The position numbers were made by a program, and so were the translations under genes. A stretch of DNA of 64,000 nt from Acidobacteriaceae bacterium. Lineage in GTDB: Bacteria; Acidobacteriota; Terriglobia; Terriglobales; Acidobacteriaceae. Positions 8,374-16,792 of this stretch are shown piece by piece (positions within the stretch are counted from its first letter, which is position 1; every line of letters begins with the position of its first letter). A model generated the notes under the pieces. The model had not been told where the DNA came from. It made no database searches and saw nothing but the letters and a program-made list of their open reading frames with translations. The stretch spans positions 155-64,154 of the forward strand of contig PMHV01000007.1 in the NCBI GenBank assembly GCA_003156805.1. Direction: 5' to 3'.

Positions 8374-9420
8374 ATGGTCACCATTCGCGACGTAGCCAAG
8401 GAGAGCGGGTTTTCGTCCACGACGGTTTCGATCGTTTTGAACGACGCCCCACTCGCCCGCTACATTCCGCCCGTCACCAAGAAGCGCATCATGCGCGCGG
8501 CGCAAAAGCTCGGCTACCGCCCCAACCAGTTTGCCCGCTCTTTGCGAAGCAAACGCAGCCATACGGTGGGCGTGATGGTCTTCGACATGACCGATCCGTA
8601 TTGCACGCTGGTGCTGCGCGGCATCGAGAATACGCTCTATCAAGCCTCGTATCTGCCCATCCTCACCGACGTGCACAATGAGCGCGTCCGCTTCGAGCGC
8701 TACCTGGAGATGCTGCTTGACCGCCGAATCGAGGGCCTGATCGTCCTCGCCAACTGGCTTTTTCTCGATATCAATCTGCTCGCCGACCTGGAAAAAAGCA
8801 GCATTCCCACCGCGATTATCGGCTGCGAACTCAAGGGCGACTCCATGAGTTCCGTGATTGTGGATAACGAAGTCGGGGGCTATGCGGCGCTCGAGCACTT
8901 GCACTCGCTCGGGCATCGAAAGATTGCATTCATCCGTGGCCCTAAGGGCTTGACGGACAGCTCCCCGCGCTGGCGCGGCGTCCGCAAATGCGCCAAGGCC
9001 AGCCGACTGGAGTTGGACACGTGTTTGATTGTCGATTTGCCCGAGTCGCGCGATCCCATCTCCAGTTTCGAAGCCGGATTTAAGTTGACTGAGGGTTTGA
9101 TCAAACAGAAGCGCCAATTCACCGCCCTGCTGGCTTTCGACGATATGACCGCGTTCGGCGCGATTCGAGCGCTGGCCAAAAGCGGCTTGCGCGTTCCGGA
9201 GCAATGCTCGGTAATCGGATTTGACGATGTTGCTCCCTCTGCTCTCTATACTCCGCCGCTGACTACGGTGCGCCAGCCCATGGAGGCGATGGGCGCGTCC
9301 GCCGTCGGGGTGGTTCTCGACGGCATCAATGCCGTGCTGGAGAAACGGGAAATCGCGGCCAGCCACCGCAGAGTTGCCCCGGAATTGGTGGTCCGGGAAT
9401 CGACCCGCAGCCTGCTCTAG
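8374..9420 (+). CDS. LacI-family transcriptional regulator
   Basis: A 348-residue regulator. The N-terminal helix-turn-helix (MVTIRDVAKESGFSSTTVSI) and hinge helix (RPNQFARSLRSKRSHTVGV) are typical of LacI/GalR proteins. They are followed by a periplasmic-binding-protein-like sensor domain with FDDMTAFGAIRAL and SVIGFDDVAPSALYTPPLTT. The ATG at 8374 fits the family start and has AGGGAG nine bases upstream; an in-frame ATG at 8344 would add ten non-family residues. It sits just upstream of a TonB-dependent receptor whose promoter region carries a LacI-like palindrome, so it probably controls sugar-dependent expression of that receptor. The effector is unknown. Confidence 0.92.
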   Translation: MVTIRDVAKESGFSSTTVSIVLNDAPLARYIPPVTKKRIMRAAQKLGYRPNQFARSLRSKRSHTVGVMVFDMTDPYCTLVLRGIENTLYQASYLPILTDVHNERVRFERYLEMLLDRRIEGLIVLANWLFLDINLLADLEKSSIPTAIIGCELKGDSMSSVIVDNEVGGYAALEHLHSLGHRKIAFIRGPKGLTDSSPRWRGVRKCAKASRLELDTCLIVDLPESRDPISSFEAGFKLTEGLIKQKRQFTALLAFDDMTAFGAIRALAKSGLRVPEQCSVIGFDDVAPSALYTPPLTTVRQPMEAMGASAVGVVLDGINAVLEKREIAASHRRVAPELVVRESTRSLL

Positions 9421-9496
9421 AGCTCGGCTGCGTTTTTTTGGTTGCGAGCCAGCCATTTTTCTGCTTCTGTTTCTTGGCCGCCTCCGCGCTTTTCTC

Positions 9497-9550
9497 TTGA
9501 CAGAGGATATAGCAAAAAAGCACTATTCATACGTTTTAATAACCGGTTTT
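9497..9550 (+). promoter_or_regulatory. candidate promoter and LacI-type operator before the TonB receptor
   Basis: A TTGACA box lies at 9497-9502, with a weak minus-10-like CACTAT at 9521-9526 (18-base spacer). Just downstream, at 9539-9550, is the near-palindrome ATAACCGGTTTT with a central CG, the usual form of LacI/GalR operators. An operator immediately after the minus-10 box fits repression by the adjacent LacI protein. The pairing is inferred from position and symmetry only. Confidence 0.4.
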
Positions 9551-9668
9551 GGCCTCAAGCCAATACTTCGGAATCGCGGGGGAAGCCGGCCAAAATCGTC
9601 TCCGTGCTTGCCGGCAGGCACGGTTCATCGGTGCGCGCGGTGGCCCCGCGCAAAAAGGGAGCCTGATC

Positions 9669-12600
9669 ATGGAATCTCGTCACGTATTGTTGCGGGTCGC
9701 TTTGCTGGTGCTGGTTGGATGCTCGATTGTCCGGGCTCAGGACACGGCCTCGATCACCGGCACGGTGACGGATCCCTCGAGTGCCGCAGTAGCCGGTGCC
9801 CAGGTCGTCCTCACCAACTCCGAGCATGGCATCAAGCGCACGGCGACCTCCAACAGCAGCGGCGATTACTTGTTCGCTTCGCTCCCGATCGGCAGCTACG
9901 ACTTGACGGTTTCCGCGGAAGGATTCAAGAAGTACGAGGCCAAGGGCGTCGTGCTACGGGTTGCGGATAAAGCGCGTGTGAACGTCGCGCTGCAAGTCGG
10001 GACGCTGAGCACTGAGATCGTGGTACAGGGCTCCGAAGTTGCGCAAGTTCAAACGCAGTCTTCGGACCTGGGCAACACCGTCAGCGGCAAAGAAATCAGT
10101 CAGCTTGAACTCAATGGCCGCGACTTCACACAACTCGTTGCCCTTTCGCCGGGAGTAACAGACCAATCCGGCGCAGATGAGGGTGAGCCGGGCGCGTCAA
10201 CCGTGGCCTTCAGCATCAACGGCGGGCGCACCGAATACAACAACTTTGAAATCGATGGCGGCGACGCCCTCGACAACGGCAGCAATAGCACGCTCAACGT
10301 CTACCCCAGCATCGATGCCATCGCCGAGGTGAAAGTGCTCACCTCGAACTTCGGCGCGCAGTACGGCCGCAATGGTTCCGGCACAATCGAAGTCGAGACC
10401 AAGTCCGGCACAAGTTCGTTCCACGGCGATCTTTACGAGTTCTTGCGCAACGACGCTTTTAATGCAACTCCGGAGTTTGAAACTTCGGTTCCGGCGTACA
10501 AGAAGAACGATTTCGGTTTTACCATCGGCGGTCCGGTGTTTATTCCCGGCCACTACAACACCAGCAAGCAGAAGACATTTTTCTTCTGGTCGGAAGAATG
10601 GCGACGCGAACTCACGCCCGCTTCCGGTTTCTTTTCTTCGACGCCGGTACCAACCATGGCGGAGCGCGGCGGAAACTTCAGCGATGTGTGCCCCGCGAGC
10701 GGAACGGCGTTCCAAACCGCCGACTCCACATTCACGTCCGACTCATATAACCCGAATTGCCCCGCAGCCAGTCCTGGCGCTACGGCGTTCGACGCTAATC
10801 TGGGGACAAACATCCAGCTTTACAACACCTACGCGGGCAACCAGGTTCCCATTGCCAACCCGGCAGTGACAAATGCACTAGAGGCGCTAATCCCTGAACC
10901 CAACATTGCGTCGGGGGCGCTTGGCAGCGGTGTTCTCGATACGTGGTTTGCGACCCCCACGTTGCCCACGCACTGGCGGCAGGAGCTGTTCAAGGTCGAT
11001 CACAACATCAACGACAAAGTTCGCGCCAGTTTTCGTTACATCCACGACTCCTGGAATCAGCAGTATCCTGTTCCTCTTTGGACTGGTGGGACGAGTTTCC
11101 CCACTATTCAGACGAATTTCAATAATCCCGGTGTCAGCATGGTGGCGCGCCTCACGGCCAACGTTTCTCCAACCCTGTTGAACGAATTTGTCGCGAGCTA
11201 TACCACCGACCACATCAGCACAAACCTGACTGGCCCGTGGCAGCGGGGCAACGTTCCCGCCACCCTTGGCCTTTACAATAATGGCTACGGGGGCAAAGTT
11301 CCGGGCATTAGCGTTTCTGGCGGAGAGTATGGCGGCGGCTTCGCCGAGGACCCGGGCTATGTTCCGCAGGGACCTCTGAACTCTAACCCCACTGTCACGT
11401 TCCGCGACAATGTCACCAAGATCGTTGGCCCTCACAACATTCAGTTTGGCGTCTACGTGGTGGACGCGCATAAGAATGAAATTCCCCAGCCCGGCAATGG
11501 CGTGAACGGCCTGTTGTCTTTCAGCAACACGAGTCCCGTCTCCAGCAACAACGCATTCGCCGACCTTCTTCTCGGCAACATCGGGGGATTTACCCAGGAG
11601 GGCGCGGCGCTGAAGATGCACGAGGAGTACAAAATCTACGAGACATTCTTTCAGGATGATTGGCACCTCACCAGTCGCCTGACGCTGAACCTCGGTTTGC
11701 GTCTAAGCTTCTTCGGCACCTATCGCGAAGAAAATAACCTGGCATGGAATTTTGATCCGGCCTTTTACGCAGCGGGCGCCAGCAGCGTGGACCCTGTCAC
11801 CGGCCTTGTGATCGGCAACCCCTATAACGGATGGGTAGACTGCGGAGTAACGCCGGGTGTACCCGCGGGTTGCATGACGAACCACTGGTGGAATCCCGCG
11901 CCCCGCCTTGGTTTTGCCTTTGACCCCAAAGGGGACGGGAAATGGGCGGTCCGAGGAGGCTACGGAATTTTCTTCGAACATACCAACGGCAACGAGTCGA
12001 ATACCGAGTCGTTAGAGTACGAGAGCAAGAGCACACCAATCACTAGCATCCCCAATGCCTTGTCAGCGGCCAGCTGCGGCGGAACAACTGGATATGACTG
12101 CCTCAATTCGAGTCTCCTGGGAGTTTCCGGAGCCACCACGACGCCTTTGCAGTTCGTATCGCTTCCTAACAAGGCGGTTTGGCCGTACATGCAACAGTGG
12201 CATTTGGACGTGCAGCACGATATAGGCAAGAACACAATCGCCACAATCTCCTACGTGGGCAGCGCGGGAGTGCATCTCACGCGTTCTTATGAATACAACC
12301 AAATGTTTCCCGTCCCGGCCAGCCAAAATCCCTATGCCCCGGGCCAGGTCATAAGCGCCGCAGACTGCAACAATATAAGCAACGGCGTTGATGCCGTCGA
12401 TGCTTACGGGGTTCCTACGAACGCCGTAACTTCCTACGGAACACCGGTTCCTTACACCGCCGGAGTAAACGGAGGACCCCCGTCGGGGGCGGCTGTTAAT
12501 TTGTTTGTGGCCTGCGGAAATACCTCAAGTCCGTTTCGCCCATACGCTGGCATCGGCAGCATCCAGCGCAAGGATCAAACCGGGTCCTCGGATTACAACG

Positions 12601-13418
12601 CCCTGGAAGCCTCGCTGCGTCATAGCATCGGTGGCTTGGAACTGAACGCAGCCTACACATACAGCCATTCGATTGATGATTCCTCCGATTACAACGACAC
12701 GGGATTTGTAAACTCTTACAACCTCAATGCCTACCGGGCCAGCTCTAACTTTGATCAGCGCCATAACATCACATTGGCCTATGTGTACGATCTTCCGTTC
12801 TTCAAAGGAAAAGGATTAACACACTCGCTCTTAGGCGGCTGGCAGTGGTCGGGCATCACGTTGATTCAGAGCGGTTCGCCGTTCAGCGTGTACAACGAAG
12901 GGGTTACGGCAACTGCCGACAACGCAGGAGTGGGCAACGGGTTCGCTACGGTTGGTTCCTATCCCGATCTCGTTGGCAATCCGAAGGCGGGGGTTTCCAG
13001 TAGTCCATTGGCGGGTCCGCTCCCAGGCTTCGGACCGCTGCTCTATAACCCTGGCGTTTTTGTGCAGCCCACCGGATTGACCTTCGGCGATGCAGGAAGA
13101 AATATCTTGCGCAACCCCTGGCGGACGAACTTCGACATGGCCTTGCTGAAGCACTTCGCCATCACCGAAACCAAGTACTTTGAATTCCGGGCTGAAGCTT
13201 TCAACGTATTCAATCACGTGGAATATAACTGGCTGGGCGGCGATGCGGGCTCTGCTGCGGATAACGGCGGCCGAGGAACGGCCTCCAACGAGATCGCGTG
13301 CTACGGCGGTGCGAACAACTCAGCGGGCGACCCCAGCTGCGCAGGCAATAGCTATTTGCGCTCGGCAGGCACGCACCTTCCGCGCATCATGCAGCTCGCC
13401 CTGAAGTTTATTTTCTAG
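9669..13418 (+). CDS. TonB-dependent receptor (Oar-like) with carboxypeptidase-regulatory domain
   Basis: A 1249-residue outer-membrane receptor. The ATG at 9669 follows GGGAG and starts a signal peptide (MESRHVLLRVALLVLVGCSIVRAQ). Residues about 25-105 form a carboxypeptidase-regulatory-like domain (ASITGTVTDPSSAAVAGAQV). The plug follows (LNGRDFTQLVALSPGVTDQS, GQYGRNGSGTIEVETKSGT), then a long beta-barrel with recurring aromatic strands such as TYSHSIDDSSDYND and the terminal strand RIMQLALKFIF. Such Oar-type receptors are expanded in Acidobacteria and are thought to import oligosaccharides or peptides using TonB energy. The upstream LacI regulator points to a carbohydrate substrate. No SusD-like partner is present. 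Confidence 0.92.
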   Translation: MESRHVLLRVALLVLVGCSIVRAQDTASITGTVTDPSSAAVAGAQVVLTNSEHGIKRTATSNSSGDYLFASLPIGSYDLTVSAEGFKKYEAKGVVLRVADKARVNVALQVGTLSTEIVVQGSEVAQVQTQSSDLGNTVSGKEISQLELNGRDFTQLVALSPGVTDQSGADEGEPGASTVAFSINGGRTEYNNFEIDGGDALDNGSNSTLNVYPSIDAIAEVKVLTSNFGAQYGRNGSGTIEVETKSGTSSFHGDLYEFLRNDAFNATPEFETSVPAYKKNDFGFTIGGPVFIPGHYNTSKQKTFFFWSEEWRRELTPASGFFSSTPVPTMAERGGNFSDVCPASGTAFQTADSTFTSDSYNPNCPAASPGATAFDANLGTNIQLYNTYAGNQVPIANPAVTNALEALIPEPNIASGALGSGVLDTWFATPTLPTHWRQELFKVDHNINDKVRASFRYIHDSWNQQYPVPLWTGGTSFPTIQTNFNNPGVSMVARLTANVSPTLLNEFVASYTTDHISTNLTGPWQRGNVPATLGLYNNGYGGKVPGISVSGGEYGGGFAEDPGYVPQGPLNSNPTVTFRDNVTKIVGPHNIQFGVYVVDAHKNEIPQPGNGVNGLLSFSNTSPVSSNNAFADLLLGNIGGFTQEGAALKMHEEYKIYETFFQDDWHLTSRLTLNLGLRLSFFGTYREENNLAWNFDPAFYAAGASSVDPVTGLVIGNPYNGWVDCGVTPGVPAGCMTNHWWNPAPRLGFAFDPKGDGKWAVRGGYGIFFEHTNGNESNTESLEYESKSTPITSIPNALSAASCGGTTGYDCLNSSLLGVSGATTTPLQFVSLPNKAVWPYMQQWHLDVQHDIGKNTIATISYVGSAGVHLTRSYEYNQMFPVPASQNPYAPGQVISAADCNNISNGVDAVDAYGVPTNAVTSYGTPVPYTAGVNGGPPSGAAVNLFVACGNTSSPFRPYAGIGSIQRKDQTGSSDYNALEASLRHSIGGLELNAAYTYSHSIDDSSDYNDTGFVNSYNLNAYRASSNFDQRHNITLAYVYDLPFFKGKGLTHSLLGGWQWSGITLIQSGSPFSVYNEGVTATADNAGVGNGFATVGSYPDLVGNPKAGVSSSPLAGPLPGFGPLLYNPGVFVQPTGLTFGDAGRNILRNPWRTNFDMALLKHFAITETKYFEFRAEAFNVFNHVEYNWLGGDAGSAADNGGRGTASNEIACYGGANNSAGDPSCAGNSYLRSAGTHLPRIMQLALKFIF

Positions 13419-13479
13419 CGTTCCGCCCCAGGCAATTTGCTACAGAGCTGCGCGCCGCAGCGACGGCCGGAGTCTTTTC

Positions 13480-14673
13480 TTACCCCACCGGCACTTGCTG
13501 TGGTGCAGCCACGGCTGCTAGCGCCAGCGCCAGGTCAGCGATTAAGTCGTCTGCATTCTCGATACCTACCGAGAGGCGGATCATCTGTTCGGTCACTCCC
13601 ATCCTGGCGCGCTCTTCGGCTGAAATCATGGCATGCGAGGTAAGCACGGGGATTGATACAAGCGATTCGACGCCTCCCAGGCTCGGCGCCAGCGTGAACA
13701 GCCGCATAGATTCGCTCACTCGCCGTGCGTCTTCGCCGGTCCCTTCGATCTCGAAACTCACCATGCCGCCACCTCCGCTCATCTGCTCGCGCGCCACGCC
13801 ATACTGCGGATGACTCTTCAGAAACGGATAATGCACCCTCCGCACCTTGGCATGCTCCGACAAAAATTCCGCAACCCGCTGCGCATTCTCATTCTGCCGC
13901 GCCACGCGAACGGCCAGCGTCTTCAGTCCGCGCACCAGCATCCACGAGGCATGGGGATCCATGCAATTGCCAAGCGTTGTCCGGGTTTCCCAGATTCGCT
14001 TCATCAATTCGCGGCGTCCGGCCACCACTCCGCAAATCAGGTCGGAATGCCCGCTGAGGTATTTCGTGCCCGAGTGCATGATGAGGTCAATGCCAAACTC
14101 CGCCGGATGTTGATTGATGGGAGTGCCAAATGTGGCATCCATCATACTGAGCAGCTTGTGCCGTTTGGCCAACGCTGTGACTTTCTTGAAATCGACGACG
14201 CGCAAAGTGGGGTTGGTCGGAGATTCCAAATAGAGGAGCTTGGTATTCGGACGCATCGCTCGCTCGTGCTGCTCATATTCGGTGGTGTCGACGAACGTGG
14301 TCTCAATGCCAAGCTTAGGCAGCCACTGCGAAAGAAATTTGTTGACGCCGCCATAAATGTCGCGCTGCGCGACGATGTGATCGCCGCTTTTGAGCAGCGC
14401 CATGATCGTGGTGGTGACCGCGCCCATGCCCGATGCAAACGTCAGCGCCGCCTCCACACCTTCCAACTCCGCGATCGTTTTCTCGGCAACCGTATTCGTC
14501 GGATTGCCGTAGCGCGTGTAGAAACGGTCGGTATGCGCGGCCCGCAGTTGCTCGTCGTTGTCGGTTACTTCGAACGTGGAAGTCTGATAGATGGGCGTGG
14601 CCAGCGGCCCGTTTTTCTTGTCCATATCCGCTGCACCGTGCACTGCCTTGGTCTCGGGATGTTGCCGTTTCAT
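13480..14673 (-). CDS. trans-sulfuration PLP enzyme (cystathionine gamma-synthase / gamma-lyase family)
   Basis: A 397-residue PLP-dependent enzyme of the Cys/Met metabolism family. Visible signatures are YTRYGNPTN (PLP and subunit contact), SGMGAVTTTIMALLKSGDHI, LESPTNPTLRV, the PLP lysine in HSGTKYLSGHSD (K204) and the C-terminal SLGGVESLVSIP. The cofactor Asp lies in MMDATFGTPI, where most members have DNTF; the Asn-to-Ala change is unusual. The family includes cystathionine gamma-synthase, cystathionine lyases and methionine gamma-lyase. Sequence alone does not fix which reaction this one runs. Divergent from the amidohydrolase-thrC-thrB block, which makes a role in homoserine or methionine metabolism plausible. 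Confidence 0.88.
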   Translation of the reverse strand: MKRQHPETKAVHGAADMDKKNGPLATPIYQTSTFEVTDNDEQLRAAHTDRFYTRYGNPTNTVAEKTIAELEGVEAALTFASGMGAVTTTIMALLKSGDHIVAQRDIYGGVNKFLSQWLPKLGIETTFVDTTEYEQHERAMRPNTKLLYLESPTNPTLRVVDFKKVTALAKRHKLLSMMDATFGTPINQHPAEFGIDLIMHSGTKYLSGHSDLICGVVAGRRELMKRIWETRTTLGNCMDPHASWMLVRGLKTLAVRVARQNENAQRVAEFLSEHAKVRRVHYPFLKSHPQYGVAREQMSGGGGMVSFEIEGTGEDARRVSESMRLFTLAPSLGGVESLVSIPVLTSHAMISAEERARMGVTEQMIRLSVGIENADDLIADLALALAAVAAPQQVPVG

Positions 14674-14767
14674 TGGTCCGCACCTCAGCTACCTTCCAGA
14701 GTACCCGCGCCCGGCGGTTGCGGCAAGGCGGTCCAAACATTCGGCGGGCATTTATAATTTCCTCTTG

Positions 14768-14860
14768 ATGAACCTTGGCCTGAAAGATTGTGTGGCGCTG
14801 GTCGCCGCATCCAGTCAGGGGATCGTGTGGGCGACGGCGAGCCTGTCGCGACCGCGGGGG
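14768..14860 (+). pseudogene. N-terminal remnant of a short-chain dehydrogenase/reductase
   Basis: The frame from the ATG at 14768 reads MNLGLKDCVALVAASSQGI and then loses similarity. This matches the first strand and the nucleotide-binding G-x-x-x-G-x-G start of SDR enzymes, which usually read MxLGLKxxVALVxxSSQGIG. Here the critical Gly-Arg after GI has become Val-Trp, and the following ATASLSRPRGG looks like a degraded ATALALAREGA. A TATAAT box lies at 14752-14757. The remnant is in frame with the amidohydrolase downstream, so a fused product is possible. Confidence 0.5.
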
Positions 14861-14875
14861 GGCAGTGTATCTCCG

Positions 14876-16225
14876 ATGAACCGAACTTCTACCGTTTCGT
14901 ACATGGCGTTGGTCGCAACGCTTTTGCTCAGTTGTGGCGGCCAGTCTGCCGCCCAAGCGCGTCCGTTCCCTGGCCCCGACGTGCAGCAGATATACCAACG
15001 CCTCTTACTCCCGATTGAAAAGATCCCGGCCTTTGATCACCACGCGCACCCGGGTTTCTCCGACGATCCGGATGTCGACGCCATGGCCGCGCCCCCCGAT
15101 GCCAGCGAAGCCTTGCGCACGCGCAGTGACAACCCTGAACTAATTGCCGCAGCCAAGGCTCTGTTCGGCTATCCATATGCCGATCTCTCTCCCGAACACG
15201 CCAGGTGGCTCGTCGCGAAAAAAGCGGAGCTGAAAAAGCAATATCCAGGCACAGCTTATTTCAATTTGATTCTCGACAAGATCAACACCGAGAGTTCCGT
15301 TGCAAACCGTGCCATGATGCCGGACTACCTCGATCCCAGGCGTTTTCCCTGGGTGTTTTTCGCCGACTCTTTTATGTGGCCTTTCAACAACGAGCGGGAG
15401 ACCGCGCGCAATCCCGACGAGGGCGTCTTTATCCCGCTGCAAGAGAAAATGCTGCGCCGCTGGATGCAGCAGGAGAGTGTCGGCCGGCTTCCCGCGAAGT
15501 TCAGCGACTACCTGGAGTTCATAACACGAGTGCTCGCGGACAATCAGAAAAAAGACGGCATCGCCATGAAGTTTGAAGTGGCCTACTTTCGCCCCACAAC
15601 GTTTTCGGATCCAACGCGCGAGCAAGCGGAAGATATTTATCAGCGTTACGCAACAGGTGGCATTCCCACCGAAAAGGAATACCGGAGTTTTCAAGATTAC
15701 GTCTTCCGCTTTCTCGTCAGCGAAGGCGGCCGCTTGAACTTGCCCGTGCACATTCACACCGCGGTCGGCATTGGCGATTATTTCAATCTGTCGCAAAGCA
15801 ACATCATGAATCTGGAGAGCGTGCTGCGCGATCCGCGTTACCGCAGCACCACCTTCGTAATGATCCACGGCGGCTATCCCCTGGAGCGCGAGGCCGTCTG
15901 GCTCGCTGCTATGAAAAATGTCTACCTCGATTCATCATTCGGCGAGCTCGCCCAATATCCTTCAGCCTTCAAGGACACACTCAAAATGTGGCTGGAAACT
16001 TTCCCCGACAAGATCACTTTCGGGACCGACTGTTTCCCGTACAATGACGTTGTGGGCGCGGAAGAGAGCTACTGGCTGGGCGCAGAATCGTCGCGCCTGG
16101 CGCTGGCCGCAGCATTGGCCGAGATGGTCTCCGAGGGGCAGATCAGTGAAGCCCGCGCATTGGAACTGGCTCACGCTTACTTGCACGACAATGCTGTAAA
16201 GCTATACGGAGGCAAGGTACACTGA
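14876..16225 (+). CDS. secreted or lipoprotein amidohydrolase-family protein
   Basis: A 449-residue metal-dependent hydrolase of the amidohydrolase superfamily. The start at 14876 gives a signal sequence ending LLLSCGGQ, which could be a lipobox (LLSC) or a plain signal peptide. Metal-ligand motifs are the N-terminal H-x-H in FDHHAHP, the later PVHIHTAVG and VMIHGGYPLEREA, and the C-terminal Asp in KITFGTDCFPY. These fit the amidohydrolase-2 group of TIM-barrel hydrolases and decarboxylases. The substrate is not predictable. The frame extends upstream through an SDR remnant. It is followed 11 bases later by a cupin gene, probably in the same transcript as thrC and thrB. Confidence 0.85.
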   Translation: MNRTSTVSYMALVATLLLSCGGQSAAQARPFPGPDVQQIYQRLLLPIEKIPAFDHHAHPGFSDDPDVDAMAAPPDASEALRTRSDNPELIAAAKALFGYPYADLSPEHARWLVAKKAELKKQYPGTAYFNLILDKINTESSVANRAMMPDYLDPRRFPWVFFADSFMWPFNNERETARNPDEGVFIPLQEKMLRRWMQQESVGRLPAKFSDYLEFITRVLADNQKKDGIAMKFEVAYFRPTTFSDPTREQAEDIYQRYATGGIPTEKEYRSFQDYVFRFLVSEGGRLNLPVHIHTAVGIGDYFNLSQSNIMNLESVLRDPRYRSTTFVMIHGGYPLEREAVWLAAMKNVYLDSSFGELAQYPSAFKDTLKMWLETFPDKITFGTDCFPYNDVVGAEESYWLGAESSRLALAAALAEMVSEGQISEARALELAHAYLHDNAVKLYGGKVH

Positions 16226-16236
16226 GAGAATTTGTT

Positions 16237-16704
16237 ATGCCGAAAGCAAAACCCAAACCAAAAATATCCGCCCGCGCTAAAACAAAAAATACAGCCGCAC
16301 ACTCCCGCGCCCAGCGAGCAGTCAGCAAGCACGCAGCCGCCAAACTCGAGCTCCAATACGTCCCCTGGCGAGCCATTCCGCTGGAAAATCTCAATCCGTC
16401 CTTGCAGCGGCAGTTCGTCGTCGGCCAGGAAATTATGCTCGCCCGCGTGCTCCTGAAGAAAGGCTGCGTCGTTCCGGAGCACAGCCATCACAACGAACAA
16501 CTCACCTACATCCTGGAGGGGGCACTCAAGTTCTGGATCGACGGCAAAGAAATCGTGGTCAACGCCGGTGAAGTGCTGTGCATTCCCGCGGACATGCCGC
16601 ACAAGGCCGAGGCCGTGGAAGATACCGTCGACCTCGACGTCTTCACTCCGCCCCGCGCCGACTGGATTAACAAAACCGACCAATACCTGCGCGGACGGAG
16701 ATGA
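16237..16704 (+). CDS. cupin-domain protein
   Basis: A 155-residue protein. The first 40 residues are Lys/Arg/Ala-rich and likely disordered. The rest is a single cupin barrel with metal-binding histidines in VPEHSHHNEQLTYILEG, followed by FWIDGKEIVVNAGEVLCIPADMPHKAEA (the second cupin motif, with a proline-histidine turn). Single cupins of this type are often small-molecule binding or isomerase/dioxygenase-like proteins; no reaction can be assigned. It sits between the amidohydrolase (11 bases) and threonine synthase (88 bases) on the same strand. Confidence 0.85.
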   Translation: MPKAKPKPKISARAKTKNTAAHSRAQRAVSKHAAAKLELQYVPWRAIPLENLNPSLQRQFVVGQEIMLARVLLKKGCVVPEHSHHNEQLTYILEGALKFWIDGKEIVVNAGEVLCIPADMPHKAEAVEDTVDLDVFTPPRADWINKTDQYLRGRR

Positions 16705-16792
16705 TCACAAAGTAACCTGCCGGCGTCGTTTGGCGCTGGTGCGGCGATGGGACATTGCTATATTGGAAGGGTCGCCAAAGATTCCAATCTTC

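Noticed and set aside
8308-9456. Long open frame on the strand opposite the LacI gene (and similar long frames opposite the SBBP, ClC and radical SAM genes)
   Set aside because: These frames arise from the codon bias of the opposite gene; their translations lack signal peptides, family motifs or ribosome-binding sites, whereas the chosen strand has clear families.
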